Shown: positions 15,788 through 24,585 of the stretch, in pieces
How positions within the stretch are numbered: the stretch's first letter is position 1
Layout of the letters: every line of letters begins with the position of its first letter
Assembly (NCBI GenBank): GCA_019423745.1
Contig: JAHZAV010000012.1
Coordinates: 3,325-67,324, forward strand
Reading direction: 5' to 3'
DNA: 64,000 nt
DNA from: Lachnospiraceae bacterium
GTDB lineage: Bacteria > Bacillota > Clostridia > Lachnospirales > Lachnospiraceae
Made by a program: the position numbers and the translations under genes
Notes under the pieces: model-generated
What the model was told of the DNA's origin: nothing
What the model saw: the letters and a program-made list of their open reading frames with translations, nothing else
The model's database searches: none

Positions 15788-18379
15788 TTATGCTTTTACA
15801 AATCTTTGATCTGTACTTCCCGGAGCTTCTCCGCCTTTTTTCACAAGAACGATCTGAATGGCTTCCATTCGCTTTGCAAGTCCTTCTGTCCCGGCAGATT
15901 CACCGTTTTTGGCCCAACCAAGCCAGCCATAACTCTGGGAATGTACCCGATAATAAATATCATACTGCTTTGCCATCTGGCCTGTCAACTGGATCTGAAT
16001 GGCTTCCATCCGTTTCGCCTGGCCTGTCGTTCCTGCAAGCGCACCGTTTCGCATCGTGTTCATCCAGCCATAGGTCTGTACATGGACTTTATACTCTATA
16101 TTCCCGCTGTACTTCTGATTCACAAGAGAAAGCTTCAGCGCCTCCATCCGCTTTGCCTGGCCTTCCGTACCAGCCTTTACGCCGCCTTCTGCTATTTCCT
16201 GCCAGCCATAACTTTGTACGTGAGTCTGATACTGCAGCAGCGGCTGCACATAAGTACGCATGGTCTCTCCCGGAGCTGTCCCGCCTTTCTTCACAAGCCG
16301 GATCTCCAATGCCTCCATTCGTTTTGCCCCGTCTGTCGTTCCTGCTGTCTCTCCGTTTTTCGCCCAGTCAAGCCAACCGTAAGTCTGTACATGAACCCGG
16401 TAATAAATATCATACTTTTCTGCCATCTTTCCTGTCAGCTGAATCCGGATTGCTTCCATCCGCTTTGCCTGGCCTTCTGTCCCGGACATAGCGCCGTCGG
16501 ACTTCCAGTCCGTCCAGCCGATACTTTGAATATGGCTTCTGTATTTTACTGAACCGCTGACCGATGGATCCCGAAGCTTGATCTTAACAGCCTCAAGCCG
16601 CTTCGCTTCTCCTTCTGTTCCGGCCATTGCTCCGTCCTGTTTATCTCCCATCCAGCCATAGGTCTGGGCATGAACAGAATAAGTAATCCCTTCTGAGGAG
16701 GATGGTGTCTGAGTATCGCCGCCACCACTTACTTTTCCGGATACGACTGTCACATAATCTTTGCTGATATAGGCATACATATTGGAAAAATTATATGCTC
16801 CGGAACTTGAATTGATTGCTGTTCTTCCACTGTTCAGCACCGGATCACTCTGTATCTGGTAAAAGCTTCCGCTGCTTCCTTTTATCAATACTGCATAATT
16901 GGAAACAGAACGCCCGGAGGAACTTGTGGTTGTATACAACACATTGGATGCCGTATTGGCCTCTTTTCTTACATTGACTACATTGTATTTTGTATTGATG
17001 GTATCTTTGATCCCGATCGTATATTTATAGCGGTCTTTCTGCCCGTTTTCATTATCCAGCTGCCATGCAATATTAGCGATCTTCTCACCCCAGTATGGAT
17101 CGGAAGCGTAGCTTACATTCATACCGCTTGCCTTATCTCCCAGGAATCCGCCATGATAGAAGGACCACCCTGCTCTTAAATACCGCTTGGATAAATAGGT
17201 CTCTGAAAATGTCTGGATACATGCGTCTACGCTTTTATATGTATCTGCACTCTCTCCCGGTGAGGAATCTACCGCATTCAGTCCAAACAGATTGTTTTTA
17301 CTCTGGGCAATACTGCTGCTTCCCCAGCCGCTTTCAATCGCTCCCACAGATGCCATGATAAGTGCGTTTGTGCCGTAAGAATTTTGGCGGTTCACAAAAT
17401 TCGCACCTGTATTGTTCATCTTGGAATTACCGGAAGCATGTCTGTTGATCATATTGTTCAGCGCACTTCCGGAATAAGCTGTCTGGCTTCTCAAAGGCAG
17501 GTACTGAAAATAGTTATAATATGGGCTATTTGCATTAATGGAATTTTGTCTCGTATTGTTTCTGTAATCAGAAAGCATCGTACTGTAGTTCTGATAGAAA
17601 TAGTGTCCATCATAGCTGTAGTAACTCTGCCCTGTTTTCATATAGGACTGCTGCGGTCCCACATTGACGAATCCGCCCCATCCGCTTGTGGTCATGTTCA
17701 TTGTGATCCTGTGGATCAGATTTGTTCCATCTGCATAGTACTGGCTGTAGCTTTTGGCGCTGCTTAAATTGACTACCTGAACCTTGGATTTATCCACCAG
17801 ACCCACAACCCCGGCCATCATGAATTTTACTTTCCCGTTTTCTTCCCCGAGATAAGCCGCATCAGCGCCGCTTCTGCCATATACATAGCCGGACTCTCCG
17901 GTATTGTATTCTGTATATTCTGTAATATCACTGACTGTCTGTCCGCTGGCATTGGCACGGAAGTTTACGATCTTTTCTGAAGCAGCCCTGGCATATCTTC
18001 TCGCGCTGCTTTCTTCTACAACTCCCCCGTTATCTTCTTCCAGCAGATACACATTTCCATTTTCATCTATACTGTAGACTTCTTTGGCAGCCATAGACAT
18101 TCCGGCGTCAGCGCCGGATTGGTCCCCAGAGGATGTATCGGCCGTCTGACTCTCTCCCGTCTGCTCTGCTTCTGACTGCACTTCTTCATTTTCCTCTGAA
18201 ACTTCTAAAGCCGCGTCCATCTCTTCTGTTTCGGACGCTGCCGTTTGTTCCGTGTTTTCCTCTGCCGCTGATTGGCTTTCTGCCATTGCCGGTTCATCAG
18301 CATATGTTAAAATGCTGCTTCCTGACAGCATTCCCATGCACAGGATCAGGGCAACCCATTTTCTCCATTTTCTTTTCAT
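15788..18379 (-). CDS. Secreted GH73-type glucosaminidase with SH3-like domain and 6 ChW repeats
   Basis: An 863-residue exported protein. A signal peptide ends near residue 27, followed by an acidic linker. The catalytic domain (about 300-470) shows ASVGAIESGWGSS with catalytic Glu349 and the NNLFGLNA motif of mannosyl-glycoprotein endo-beta-N-acetylglucosaminidase-like (GH73) autolysins, which cut GlcNAc-MurNAc linkages. A bacterial SH3-like domain (about 478-560, NVRKEANTASNVLYTT) may bind peptidoglycan. Six ChW repeats in two triads complete the protein. An ATG start follows a strong AAGGAGG site. It is the first gene of the probable three-gene autolysin operon and has a long structured leader. 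Confidence 0.92.
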   Translation of the reverse strand: MKRKWRKWVALILCMGMLSGSSILTYADEPAMAESQSAAEENTEQTAASETEEMDAALEVSEENEEVQSEAEQTGESQTADTSSGDQSGADAGMSMAAKEVYSIDENGNVYLLEEDNGGVVEESSARRYARAASEKIVNFRANASGQTVSDITEYTEYNTGESGYVYGRSGADAAYLGEENGKVKFMMAGVVGLVDKSKVQVVNLSSAKSYSQYYADGTNLIHRITMNMTTSGWGGFVNVGPQQSYMKTGQSYYSYDGHYFYQNYSTMLSDYRNNTRQNSINANSPYYNYFQYLPLRSQTAYSGSALNNMINRHASGNSKMNNTGANFVNRQNSYGTNALIMASVGAIESGWGSSSIAQSKNNLFGLNAVDSSPGESADTYKSVDACIQTFSETYLSKRYLRAGWSFYHGGFLGDKASGMNVSYASDPYWGEKIANIAWQLDNENGQKDRYKYTIGIKDTINTKYNVVNVRKEANTASNVLYTTTSSSGRSVSNYAVLIKGSSGSFYQIQSDPVLNSGRTAINSSSGAYNFSNMYAYISKDYVTVVSGKVSGGGDTQTPSSSEGITYSVHAQTYGWMGDKQDGAMAGTEGEAKRLEAVKIKLRDPSVSGSVKYRSHIQSIGWTDWKSDGAMSGTEGQAKRMEAIRIQLTGKMAEKYDIYYRVHVQTYGWLDWAKNGETAGTTDGAKRMEALEIRLVKKGGTAPGETMRTYVQPLLQYQTHVQSYGWQEIAEGGVKAGTEGQAKRMEALKLSLVNQKYSGNIEYKVHVQTYGWMNTMRNGALAGTTGQAKRMEAIQIQLTGQMAKQYDIYYRVHSQSYGWLGWAKNGESAGTEGLAKRMEAIQIVLVKKGGEAPGSTDQRFVKA

Positions 18380-18436
18380 ATATTTCCTCCTTATTTGTAT
18401 CCCCGTTTTACTTCTGAAGCTGACAAAAGAGCTGTT

Positions 18437-18592
18437 AAAGCCCCGCGGGCGCTTTATGCATTATTTCCTCTTTTCTCATACAACGTGCAAGCTCGAATCC
18501 TTCGGATTCTCGCTCGCGGGCTTTCGCCCTATAAAAATGCAAGATGTCCAAATTGCATGCAAGCATTCATTTGTCCCTCTTACATTTTTGCA
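18437..18592 (-). ncRNA. Candidate structured leader RNA upstream of glucosaminidase gene
   Basis: Read on the minus strand, this stretch folds into four consecutive elements: a long stem pairing 18578-18589 with 18533-18544 (12 bp, one pair being G-U only on this strand); a GGGC-GAAA-GCCC tetraloop hairpin (18518-18529); a hairpin of two 6-bp helices split by a symmetric GA/GA internal loop with a GAA apical loop (18487-18517); and a G+C-rich stem AAAGC/GCTTT with an inner CCCGCGGG (18437-18455), 55 bp before the start codon. The G-U pairing supports minus-strand transcription. It may be a leader regulatory RNA or a dispersed structured repeat. I do not recognise a named family. Confidence 0.45.
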
Positions 18593-18613
18593 CGGTTCAT
18601 TGCCTACGCGGAT

Positions 18614-18619
18614 ATTATA
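18614..18619 (-). promoter_or_regulatory. -10 box candidate for glucosaminidase transcript
   Basis: A perfect TATAAT lies on the minus strand immediately after the upstream gene's terminator. No convincing -35 hexamer is seen at 17 bp (TGCTAT). Transcription from here would include the structured leader at 18437-18592. Confidence 0.4.
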
Positions 18620-18621
18620 CC

Positions 18622-18667
18622 ATATAAAAATAAAGGATAGCAAGGAAATGCCCCTGCTATCCTTTAT
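18622..18667 (-). terminator. Terminator after NlpC/P60 gene
   Basis: The 12-bp perfect stem TAAAGGATAGCA (18631-18642) / TGCTATCCTTTA (18655-18666) is followed on the minus strand by TTTTTATATG. It is 14 bp beyond the endopeptidase stop. Confidence 0.85.
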
Positions 18668-18680
18668 TTTCCACGGTTTT

Positions 18681-21680
18681 CTATACAAAAGGTCTTACGA
18701 CTCCTTTGATATTCGATCTCTGTCCGTTTTGTATCGGCCATACTACAACCTGATTCGGCCAGGATTCGATCACCTGATTGTTTCCAAGATAGATCGCTAC
18801 ATGGATCACTACTCCGGAGCTGTTCTGATAGAAGATCAGATCGCCCCTCTGTCTCTGGCTGTATGGTACATGCTTAAACTTCGGTGATGCCCACATATTT
18901 CTCGACTCATACTCATAACCCGGGTGAGCGTGTCTTACCGGATTGATAGGAGAAATATCAAGTCCGGCTCCATAAAGAGCCTGCATCACAAGTCCACTGC
19001 AGTCGATTCCGGTTCCCGGAGGGCCGGATGCTCCGATCACATAGGCTGTTCCCATGTAAGAATAAGCGGTGCTGATCATCGTCTCAATATGGTCAGATCT
19101 CGTACTGTCTCGATTCACCTTCATAGGACTTACATACGCGCCCCACTGTTCCCACTGTACCTGGTTAAATCCAAGCTTCAGCCAGGTCAGAAGATCCACA
19201 TTTCCGGTCTGGCTCAAACCATTTTTTCTCTGGAAATTGCGGACGGCATTCTGCACATTAGTTCCGTAAAAAGCTCCGCCCATGCCGATTCCGCTTCCAA
19301 GGCCAAGCTTCCGGATAACCTGCATTACCTTTACCCCTTCAAAGCCGTAGGAAAGATTATATCCTCCTCCGGTGAGGGTGATGGAATCCTTAATCTGATA
19401 ATACTGACTCGGATTTTGATATCTCCGCTTTTTCAGATTCGTATAGTAATTGCTGTTTGGTCCCGGCGCATTGGCATCCTTGGGCACCAGTCTGATCTGC
19501 AGTGCTTCCAGACGGTAACCAATGTCGGTCGTACCTGCTGCCTGTCCGTTTTTCGCCCAGCCAAGCCAACCGTATTTCTCTACATGAGCGCGGTAATAGA
19601 TATCATAGTATTTTGCCAGGTCGCCGGACAGAGAAATTTTAACTGCCTCCATGCCATACTTACCATCTGTACAGCCGTTTACCGTATCCAGTCCGGTAGC
19701 TTCCTGCCATCCCAGGCTGGACAGATGCGTAGCATAGCTAATCTCTCCTTCCGGCATGTTTTCTGTTCTCCGGTTCAGATGCAGTGTAATATTTTCCAGT
19801 CTCTTTCCCTGACCAGTCGTTCCAAGTGTACCACCCATCTGGACTGCTCCGCTGTCTCCTTTTCCCTGTATGGTTCCGGAATAAGTGAAATCCGCTGCCT
19901 GGTACCCTTCAATATATTTTTGACCGCTTGTATCCGGCGCCTTCCCGCCTTTCTCTACAAGCTGAATGCGGATCGCCTCAATCCGTTTGCTCAAATCTGT
20001 ACTTCCGGCAATCTCGCCGTTAGATGCATAATTGATCCATCCGATCTTGGACATATGAACGCTGTAATATACATCGTAGTGGTCTTTTAACGCTCCGGTC
20101 AATTGGATCTGGATAGCCTCCACCCGTTTTGCCTGATCTGTTGTTCCGGCAATCTGTCCGTCTCTTTTCCAATCCTGCCATCCGTAGCTCTGTACAAAGG
20201 TACGGTACTCAATACTTCCTTCATATGTATTGTCCGGAATCTGGATCTTAATGGCTTCCAGACGTTTCGCCTGGCCGGTTACGCCAGCCACTTCGTTGTC
20301 GTATTTTGACGCCTGCCAGCCGACAGACTGAGAATGTGCGCTATAAGAAACCAATGGATATTTATAGCTCTCTCCGCCAATTTCAGGTGCTTCATCACCT
20401 TTTTTCACAAGACGGATTTCCAGTGCTTCCAGACGCTTTCCATATCCGGCACTTCCGGCTTTCTCCCCATTGCTTGTCCAGCCAAGCCAGCCATAACTCT
20501 GTACATGGGCGCGGTAATAAATGTCGTAATAATCTGCCATATCTCCTGTCAGACGGATCTGAATGGCCTCAAGGCGTTTCGCCTGACCGGTTGTTCCGGC
20601 AAGTTCACCATCTTTCTTCCACCCCTGCCAGCCAATAGACTGCACGTGAGTCTGGTATTCGATTCCGCCTTTGTATTCACTGTCCGGCAGTTTGATCTTA
20701 ATGGCTTCCATTCTTTTAGCCTGACCAGTTACTCCGGCCTGCTGTCCGTTAAATCTTTCGCCCTGCCAGCCGATGGACTGGGAATGAGCATTATAAGAAA
20801 TAACAGGATACTTGTAACTGTCACCTTCACCTTCCGGCGCTGCTGCTCCCTTTTCTACAATACAGATCTCAATAGCTTCCAAACGTTTCGCATACCCCAG
20901 ACTCCCGGACTTTTCTCCGTTGCTTGTCCAGTTAAGCCATCCATAACTCTGCACATGGGTTCGGTAGTAAATATCATATTTATCTGCCAATGTACCTGTC
21001 AGACGGATCTGAACAGCTTCCAGTCTCTTAGTCTGGCCAGTTGTTCCGGCAGTCTCTCCGTTCTTCTTCCAGTCCTGCCAGCCATAGCTCTGCACGTGGG
21101 CACGGTACTCAATTCCATCCTCGCCCTCTGCACCGTCAATTTTAAGTTCCAGCGCTTCCAGACGTTTTGCCTCGCCTTCTGTTCCGATCCATGTATCTTC
21201 TTGATTCTCGGCCCATTCATTCCAGCCGTAGCTCTGCACATGTGCACGATACATAAGTACCGGGGCTGTCGGCTCTTCTACTTCTCCGGGATCTTCCGGA
21301 TTTCCGCTTTCGCCTGTATTTCCTTCGTCTCCGGTTTCTCCGGACTCACCCTGATCCTGGGAATCTCCCGGTTGTTCCGTTCCTTCCTCTCCTGAAGGAT
21401 TGCCGGGATTTGCAGTTTCATCAGACCCTGACGGTTCCTGATCTTCTCCTTCTGCCGGAGTCTGACCAGGCTCTGTTACAGTTCCGTCGTTTTCACCGGC
21501 TCCTTCCCCTGGCAATTGTGTCTCTTCTCCGGTTCCATCTGTCACTTCCTGGCTGCTCTGTCCTTCTTCCAGAACTGCTGTCTGGTATTCTCCGCCCGGC
21601 GCTGCCGCCAGACTGGTTCCTGCAGTGCCGAAGGCCAAAACGGCACTGAGCACAATCGCTGTTATCTGTTTCCTCTTCAC
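18681..21680 (-). CDS. Secreted NlpC/P60 endopeptidase with 12 ChW repeats
   Basis: A 999-residue exported protein. A signal peptide ends near residue 27 and a low-complexity Gly/Glu/Pro linker runs to about 140. Twelve ChW repeats in four triads follow, then a peptidoglycan-binding-like domain (about 775-845, ending in FQRKNGLSQTG) and a C-terminal NlpC/P60 domain with Cys894 in IDCSGLV and His960 in IHVAIYLG. This fold hydrolyses gamma-D-Glu-diamino-acid or related stem-peptide bonds. The start is GTG with GGGGTGAGA upstream. The repeat scaffold is nearly the same as in the L,D-transpeptidase protein at 10484, with only the C-terminal enzyme exchanged. A terminator follows. Confidence 0.93.
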   Translation of the reverse strand: MKRKQITAIVLSAVLAFGTAGTSLAAAPGGEYQTAVLEEGQSSQEVTDGTGEETQLPGEGAGENDGTVTEPGQTPAEGEDQEPSGSDETANPGNPSGEEGTEQPGDSQDQGESGETGDEGNTGESGNPEDPGEVEEPTAPVLMYRAHVQSYGWNEWAENQEDTWIGTEGEAKRLEALELKIDGAEGEDGIEYRAHVQSYGWQDWKKNGETAGTTGQTKRLEAVQIRLTGTLADKYDIYYRTHVQSYGWLNWTSNGEKSGSLGYAKRLEAIEICIVEKGAAAPEGEGDSYKYPVISYNAHSQSIGWQGERFNGQQAGVTGQAKRMEAIKIKLPDSEYKGGIEYQTHVQSIGWQGWKKDGELAGTTGQAKRLEAIQIRLTGDMADYYDIYYRAHVQSYGWLGWTSNGEKAGSAGYGKRLEALEIRLVKKGDEAPEIGGESYKYPLVSYSAHSQSVGWQASKYDNEVAGVTGQAKRLEAIKIQIPDNTYEGSIEYRTFVQSYGWQDWKRDGQIAGTTDQAKRVEAIQIQLTGALKDHYDVYYSVHMSKIGWINYASNGEIAGSTDLSKRIEAIRIQLVEKGGKAPDTSGQKYIEGYQAADFTYSGTIQGKGDSGAVQMGGTLGTTGQGKRLENITLHLNRRTENMPEGEISYATHLSSLGWQEATGLDTVNGCTDGKYGMEAVKISLSGDLAKYYDIYYRAHVEKYGWLGWAKNGQAAGTTDIGYRLEALQIRLVPKDANAPGPNSNYYTNLKKRRYQNPSQYYQIKDSITLTGGGYNLSYGFEGVKVMQVIRKLGLGSGIGMGGAFYGTNVQNAVRNFQRKNGLSQTGNVDLLTWLKLGFNQVQWEQWGAYVSPMKVNRDSTRSDHIETMISTAYSYMGTAYVIGASGPPGTGIDCSGLVMQALYGAGLDISPINPVRHAHPGYEYESRNMWASPKFKHVPYSQRQRGDLIFYQNSSGVVIHVAIYLGNNQVIESWPNQVVVWPIQNGQRSNIKGVVRPFV

Positions 21681-21715
21681 AACATCTCACCCCACAATAA
21701 AAGTATATTTTTTGA

Positions 21716-22627
21716 TCAGCAGGTCTTATAATAAGCACCTGACTCGATCAGCTTTCTGATCTCTCTTGTCACATCTTCCTTATCTTCCTTATAAGTCACT
21801 CCGAACCAGCGGTCCGTTGACTGCAGCACTTCAACCTGAATCTTTCCTTCTTTCAGCAGTCCGCCGATGATCGTTGGCAGCAAATACTCTTTTTTCTGCT
21901 CATTTTCTTCCAGCTCATCCAGAAAGGCATCAAATCCAGTTTCCAGTACATCAAGAAAATCCGGAGTCAGCCCCCACATATTCATGGAAACCTCTGATTC
22001 CACATCAATTTTTCTTGAGCTGCCTTCTTCCTGTACCTCTGCCCCATCAGCTGTTTTAACAATATTATGTGTCTCTTCAATATCTGCCAGCATTCGATCC
22101 TCATTTACTCTGCAGATTCCCCGTGTAACGCCACCATTTTCACTCAGTGTATTTTTCAATATAAAACCTACCATGCAAGCGTGAAGTCCTGTTTTTTCCT
22201 TATCAGCTGTCAGATATCTGTAGGCTTCCTGGTATGCTTCTTTTCCATAATAGTCATCTGCATTGATGACAAGAAATGGCTCCTTTACAATCCCCTTACA
22301 ACAAAGGATTGCCTGCCCCGTCCCCCATGGTTTTGTCCGGTCTGTAAATTTACGCTTAAATCTATCTGGAATATCCTTTATTTCCTGATAAGCATATTCT
22401 ATATGAATTTTCTTTTCTATACGGCTGCCGATAACCTCTTTAAAATCCTTCTCCAAATCTTTTCTGATTACAAACACAACCTTATCAAATCCGGCATCCA
22501 TTGCATCATATATAGAATAATCCATAATGATTTCTCCATTCGGTCCTACCGGCTCCAGCTGCTTGATTCCTCCTCCGAATCTGCTGCCAATCCCTGCCGC
22601 CATAATTACCAATGTTGCTCTTCCCAT
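21716..22627 (-). CDS. Sugar-phosphate nucleotidyltransferase family protein
   Basis: A 303-residue protein of the NTP-transferase (GT-A-like) superfamily. The N-terminal signature LVIMAAGIGSRFGGGIKQL binds the nucleotide, and INADDYYG near residue 122 is the metal-binding aspartate region. Such enzymes join NTP and a sugar-1-phosphate (or a phospho-alcohol) to make activated precursors for surface polymers. The exact substrate is uncertain: the sequence is not a clear GalU, RmlA or LicC. It precedes the ChW genes by 35 bp and follows gtrA by 14 bp, so it links glycan precursor supply to wall decoration. Confidence 0.8.
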   Translation of the reverse strand: MGRATLVIMAAGIGSRFGGGIKQLEPVGPNGEIIMDYSIYDAMDAGFDKVVFVIRKDLEKDFKEVIGSRIEKKIHIEYAYQEIKDIPDRFKRKFTDRTKPWGTGQAILCCKGIVKEPFLVINADDYYGKEAYQEAYRYLTADKEKTGLHACMVGFILKNTLSENGGVTRGICRVNEDRMLADIEETHNIVKTADGAEVQEEGSSRKIDVESEVSMNMWGLTPDFLDVLETGFDAFLDELEENEQKKEYLLPTIIGGLLKEGKIQVEVLQSTDRWFGVTYKEDKEDVTREIRKLIESGAYYKTC

Positions 22628-22641
22628 TTTCTTTTGCTCCT

Positions 22642-23055
22642 TTAATCCTTTTTAAATACATACGCCCTTTGACCGATATAGTTCAAAAGCGTAAAAAGTA
22701 TCATTCCGGCAAACATTGCAAGGTTATCCCTTAGTCCACCCTGCTGTCCCTGTAATATCCAGGTAACTGCCGGTTTGGCAATGCCATATGCAACCAGGTA
22801 ACAGACGGATATATTAAGTACAAATTTTACCACCTGGCCAAAAGATTTCTTTTTACTTTCAAATGTAAAATACTTATTTAAAAAATAGCTGAGTATGCTT
22901 CCCACAACATAATTTGATGCCGAAGAAATCCAGTAGCTCTGATGAAATACATTGTACAAAATAAACATAATCGCTGTTCCAACAATTGTATTAATAACCC
23001 CTACTACTATGAATTTCAGGAAACGAATATCCAGCCATTTCTTTATCTTATTCAT
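22642..23055 (-). CDS. GtrA family membrane protein
   Basis: A small integral membrane protein of 137 residues with four hydrophobic segments and the GtrA-like opening FLKFIVVGVINTIVGTAIMF, plus NKYFTF before the third segment. GtrA proteins take part in moving polyprenyl-linked sugars or cell-wall glycan precursors across the membrane. I prefer the ATG at 23055, nine bases after GGAG, over an ATG 21 bases upstream that would overlap the HPr gene by 17 bp. Its position between HPr and a nucleotidyltransferase fits a role in surface glycosylation. Confidence 0.85.
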   Translation of the reverse strand: MNKIKKWLDIRFLKFIVVGVINTIVGTAIMFILYNVFHQSYWISSASNYVVGSILSYFLNKYFTFESKKKSFGQVVKFVLNISVCYLVAYGIAKPAVTWILQGQQGGLRDNLAMFAGMILFTLLNYIGQRAYVFKKD

Positions 23056-23059
23056 TTTT

Positions 23060-23323
23060 CTATTCTCCAAGGCCATCTTCTACAGCCTGCACCATTGCTT
23101 CCAGTGCTTCCTTTTCATCTGGCCCTTCGCAGATGAGTTCTATCTCATCGCCTCTTTTAATACATGCACCTAAAACACTTAACACGCTTTTAGCGTTTGC
23201 TATCGTTGTATCATGTTCAAATGTAATCTTACAGTCAAATTTCACCGCAACATTGCAGAAAATTCCTGCAGGCCGCAAATGCAGACCTGTAGGATTATTG
23301 ACTATTACTTTTTTACTTACCAT
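23060..23323 (-). CDS. ptsH: HPr phosphocarrier protein
   Basis: The 87-residue HPr of the phosphoenolpyruvate:sugar phosphotransferase system. His15 in NPTGLHLRPA is the site phosphorylated by enzyme I, and Ser46 in NAKSVLSVLG is the regulatory HPr-kinase site used in CcpA-type catabolite repression. Length and both sites are canonical, so it could be a true HPr; being separate from ptsI, it may also be a Crh-like second copy, although His15 is retained. It lies 17 bp after cdaR, an unusual neighbour, since glmM commonly follows cdaR. Confidence 0.92.
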   Translation of the reverse strand: MVSKKVIVNNPTGLHLRPAGIFCNVAVKFDCKITFEHDTTIANAKSVLSVLGACIKRGDEIELICEGPDEKEALEAMVQAVEDGLGE

Positions 23324-23340
23324 AATGCTAAACCTCCGAA

Positions 23341-24585
23341 TTATTCCTTTTCTTCCAGCGTAATCTTAATCTTTATCTGGCTTTCCAGAGAACATTCGTC
23401 CGGAAGGGGAATCTCAACCTCCACCTCATACTCTCCAGCTTTCTTGTAATCTTTCAAGTCGATACTGGCTTTTATTTCCTTAATATCAAGACCATTCAAA
23501 ACTTCCAGCGGACCACGAACATGAATTTCCAGATCTTCGCTTTCTCCATAGCTTAAAGTCAACTTATCATCCAGATTATTTACTGTAATAGAACCTACAG
23601 GAAGATCAAAATTTTTTGTGCCGTCTTTTTCCACACGTATCGTAACCAGAACATTATTCCCTGATTCATCTACAAGCTTTATTCCTTCCGGAAGATAAGA
23701 AGTAATATCTATTGTCTGTTCTGTCTTCTGGGAAATATTCTTTGCATCGATAGCATCTGAAGGAATTAAAATTTCCCCCACTTGCTCCAGCACTGCCTGT
23801 TCCCCTGCGATTTGTATTTCTTCCGGAGTCCAGGTCACATCAGCAATAGAGTAGCCCGACGCCGCGGTAATACCCGAAGTATCTACTTCCACAGGGATAC
23901 TCTCTGTTTGATACAATGTTACATGAACTTTCACACCAGTAGTTCCCAGATTGTTACCAATCTGCTCCGGATTTATTTCACTGTTATCAGAGTCATAATA
24001 AACAACATTAGCATCTAATGTAGTGTCACGGGACAACCCTGTAACATCAACCTCTGCCACAACACGGCTTATACTGTCGATAACTGATTCCGGACCATTT
24101 ACATTAATCCTCTCCGGATCAGCCTGAACACTGCCGAGGACATAACCATCTCTTACCGTTCCCGTAGTAGTAACGCTAATAGGGAATGTATTACTCTTAT
24201 TGTTTTCTATCTTCACCTGAAGATTTCTGGGATTTGCAAAAGCACTGTCAATATCAAATCCTGGGATTTCAATTTGGATAGGTACCTGTGATTCCAGATA
24301 CAATTCCTTCATATCAGCTGTTGCAACGATATCCTCTGCTTTGATTTTTTCCAGTTCAGACCGCTTAGCATAGACCGTTACACTGATTTTATCTGTATTT
24401 TCAATAATCTGATAAGACTTTTGATCCTGCGTTATAATCTCCGGATGCTCTACTGTAACCGGAATATCTTCAAATGTTGCATCTGTTATAGGATTATCAA
24501 TATTTACTACGATCAGCCACAGCAGCAATGCGAACAGAAAGGCAAGCAGCTTTAGGCCAAGATTATTCATCAGACTTTTTTTCAT
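23341..24585 (-). CDS. cdaR: CdaR, YbbR-domain regulator of diadenylate cyclase
   Basis: A 414-residue protein with one N-terminal membrane segment (about 9-27) and an extracytoplasmic part made of four YbbR domains of about 80 residues, each visible as an alternating beta pattern with VTVYAKR/VNGPESVID-like turns. CdaR binds CdaA and modulates c-di-AMP synthesis from outside the membrane. It overlaps the cdaA 3' end by 23 bp, typical of this operon. Confidence 0.92.
   Translation of the reverse strand: MKKSLMNNLGLKLLAFLFALLLWLIVVNIDNPITDATFEDIPVTVEHPEIITQDQKSYQIIENTDKISVTVYAKRSELEKIKAEDIVATADMKELYLESQVPIQIEIPGFDIDSAFANPRNLQVKIENNKSNTFPISVTTTGTVRDGYVLGSVQADPERINVNGPESVIDSISRVVAEVDVTGLSRDTTLDANVVYYDSDNSEINPEQIGNNLGTTGVKVHVTLYQTESIPVEVDTSGITAASGYSIADVTWTPEEIQIAGEQAVLEQVGEILIPSDAIDAKNISQKTEQTIDITSYLPEGIKLVDESGNNVLVTIRVEKDGTKNFDLPVGSITVNNLDDKLTLSYGESEDLEIHVRGPLEVLNGLDIKEIKASIDLKDYKKAGEYEVEVEIPLPDECSLESQIKIKITLEEKE

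Noticed and set aside
18924..21395. Long plus-strand open frames (388 and 353 codons) inside the NlpC/P60 gene, and similar ones inside the other ChW genes
   Set aside because: They are antisense shadows of repetitive, codon-biased ChW coding sequence. They have no ribosome-binding sites, no recognisable domains, and are Cys/Phe/Ser-rich as expected for reverse frames.
5517..21680. Regularly spaced DNA repeats resembling an array
   Set aside because: The periodicity is the codon-level echo of ChW protein repeats of about 46 residues inside open reading frames. There are no identical short repeats with unique spacers, so it is not a CRISPR array.
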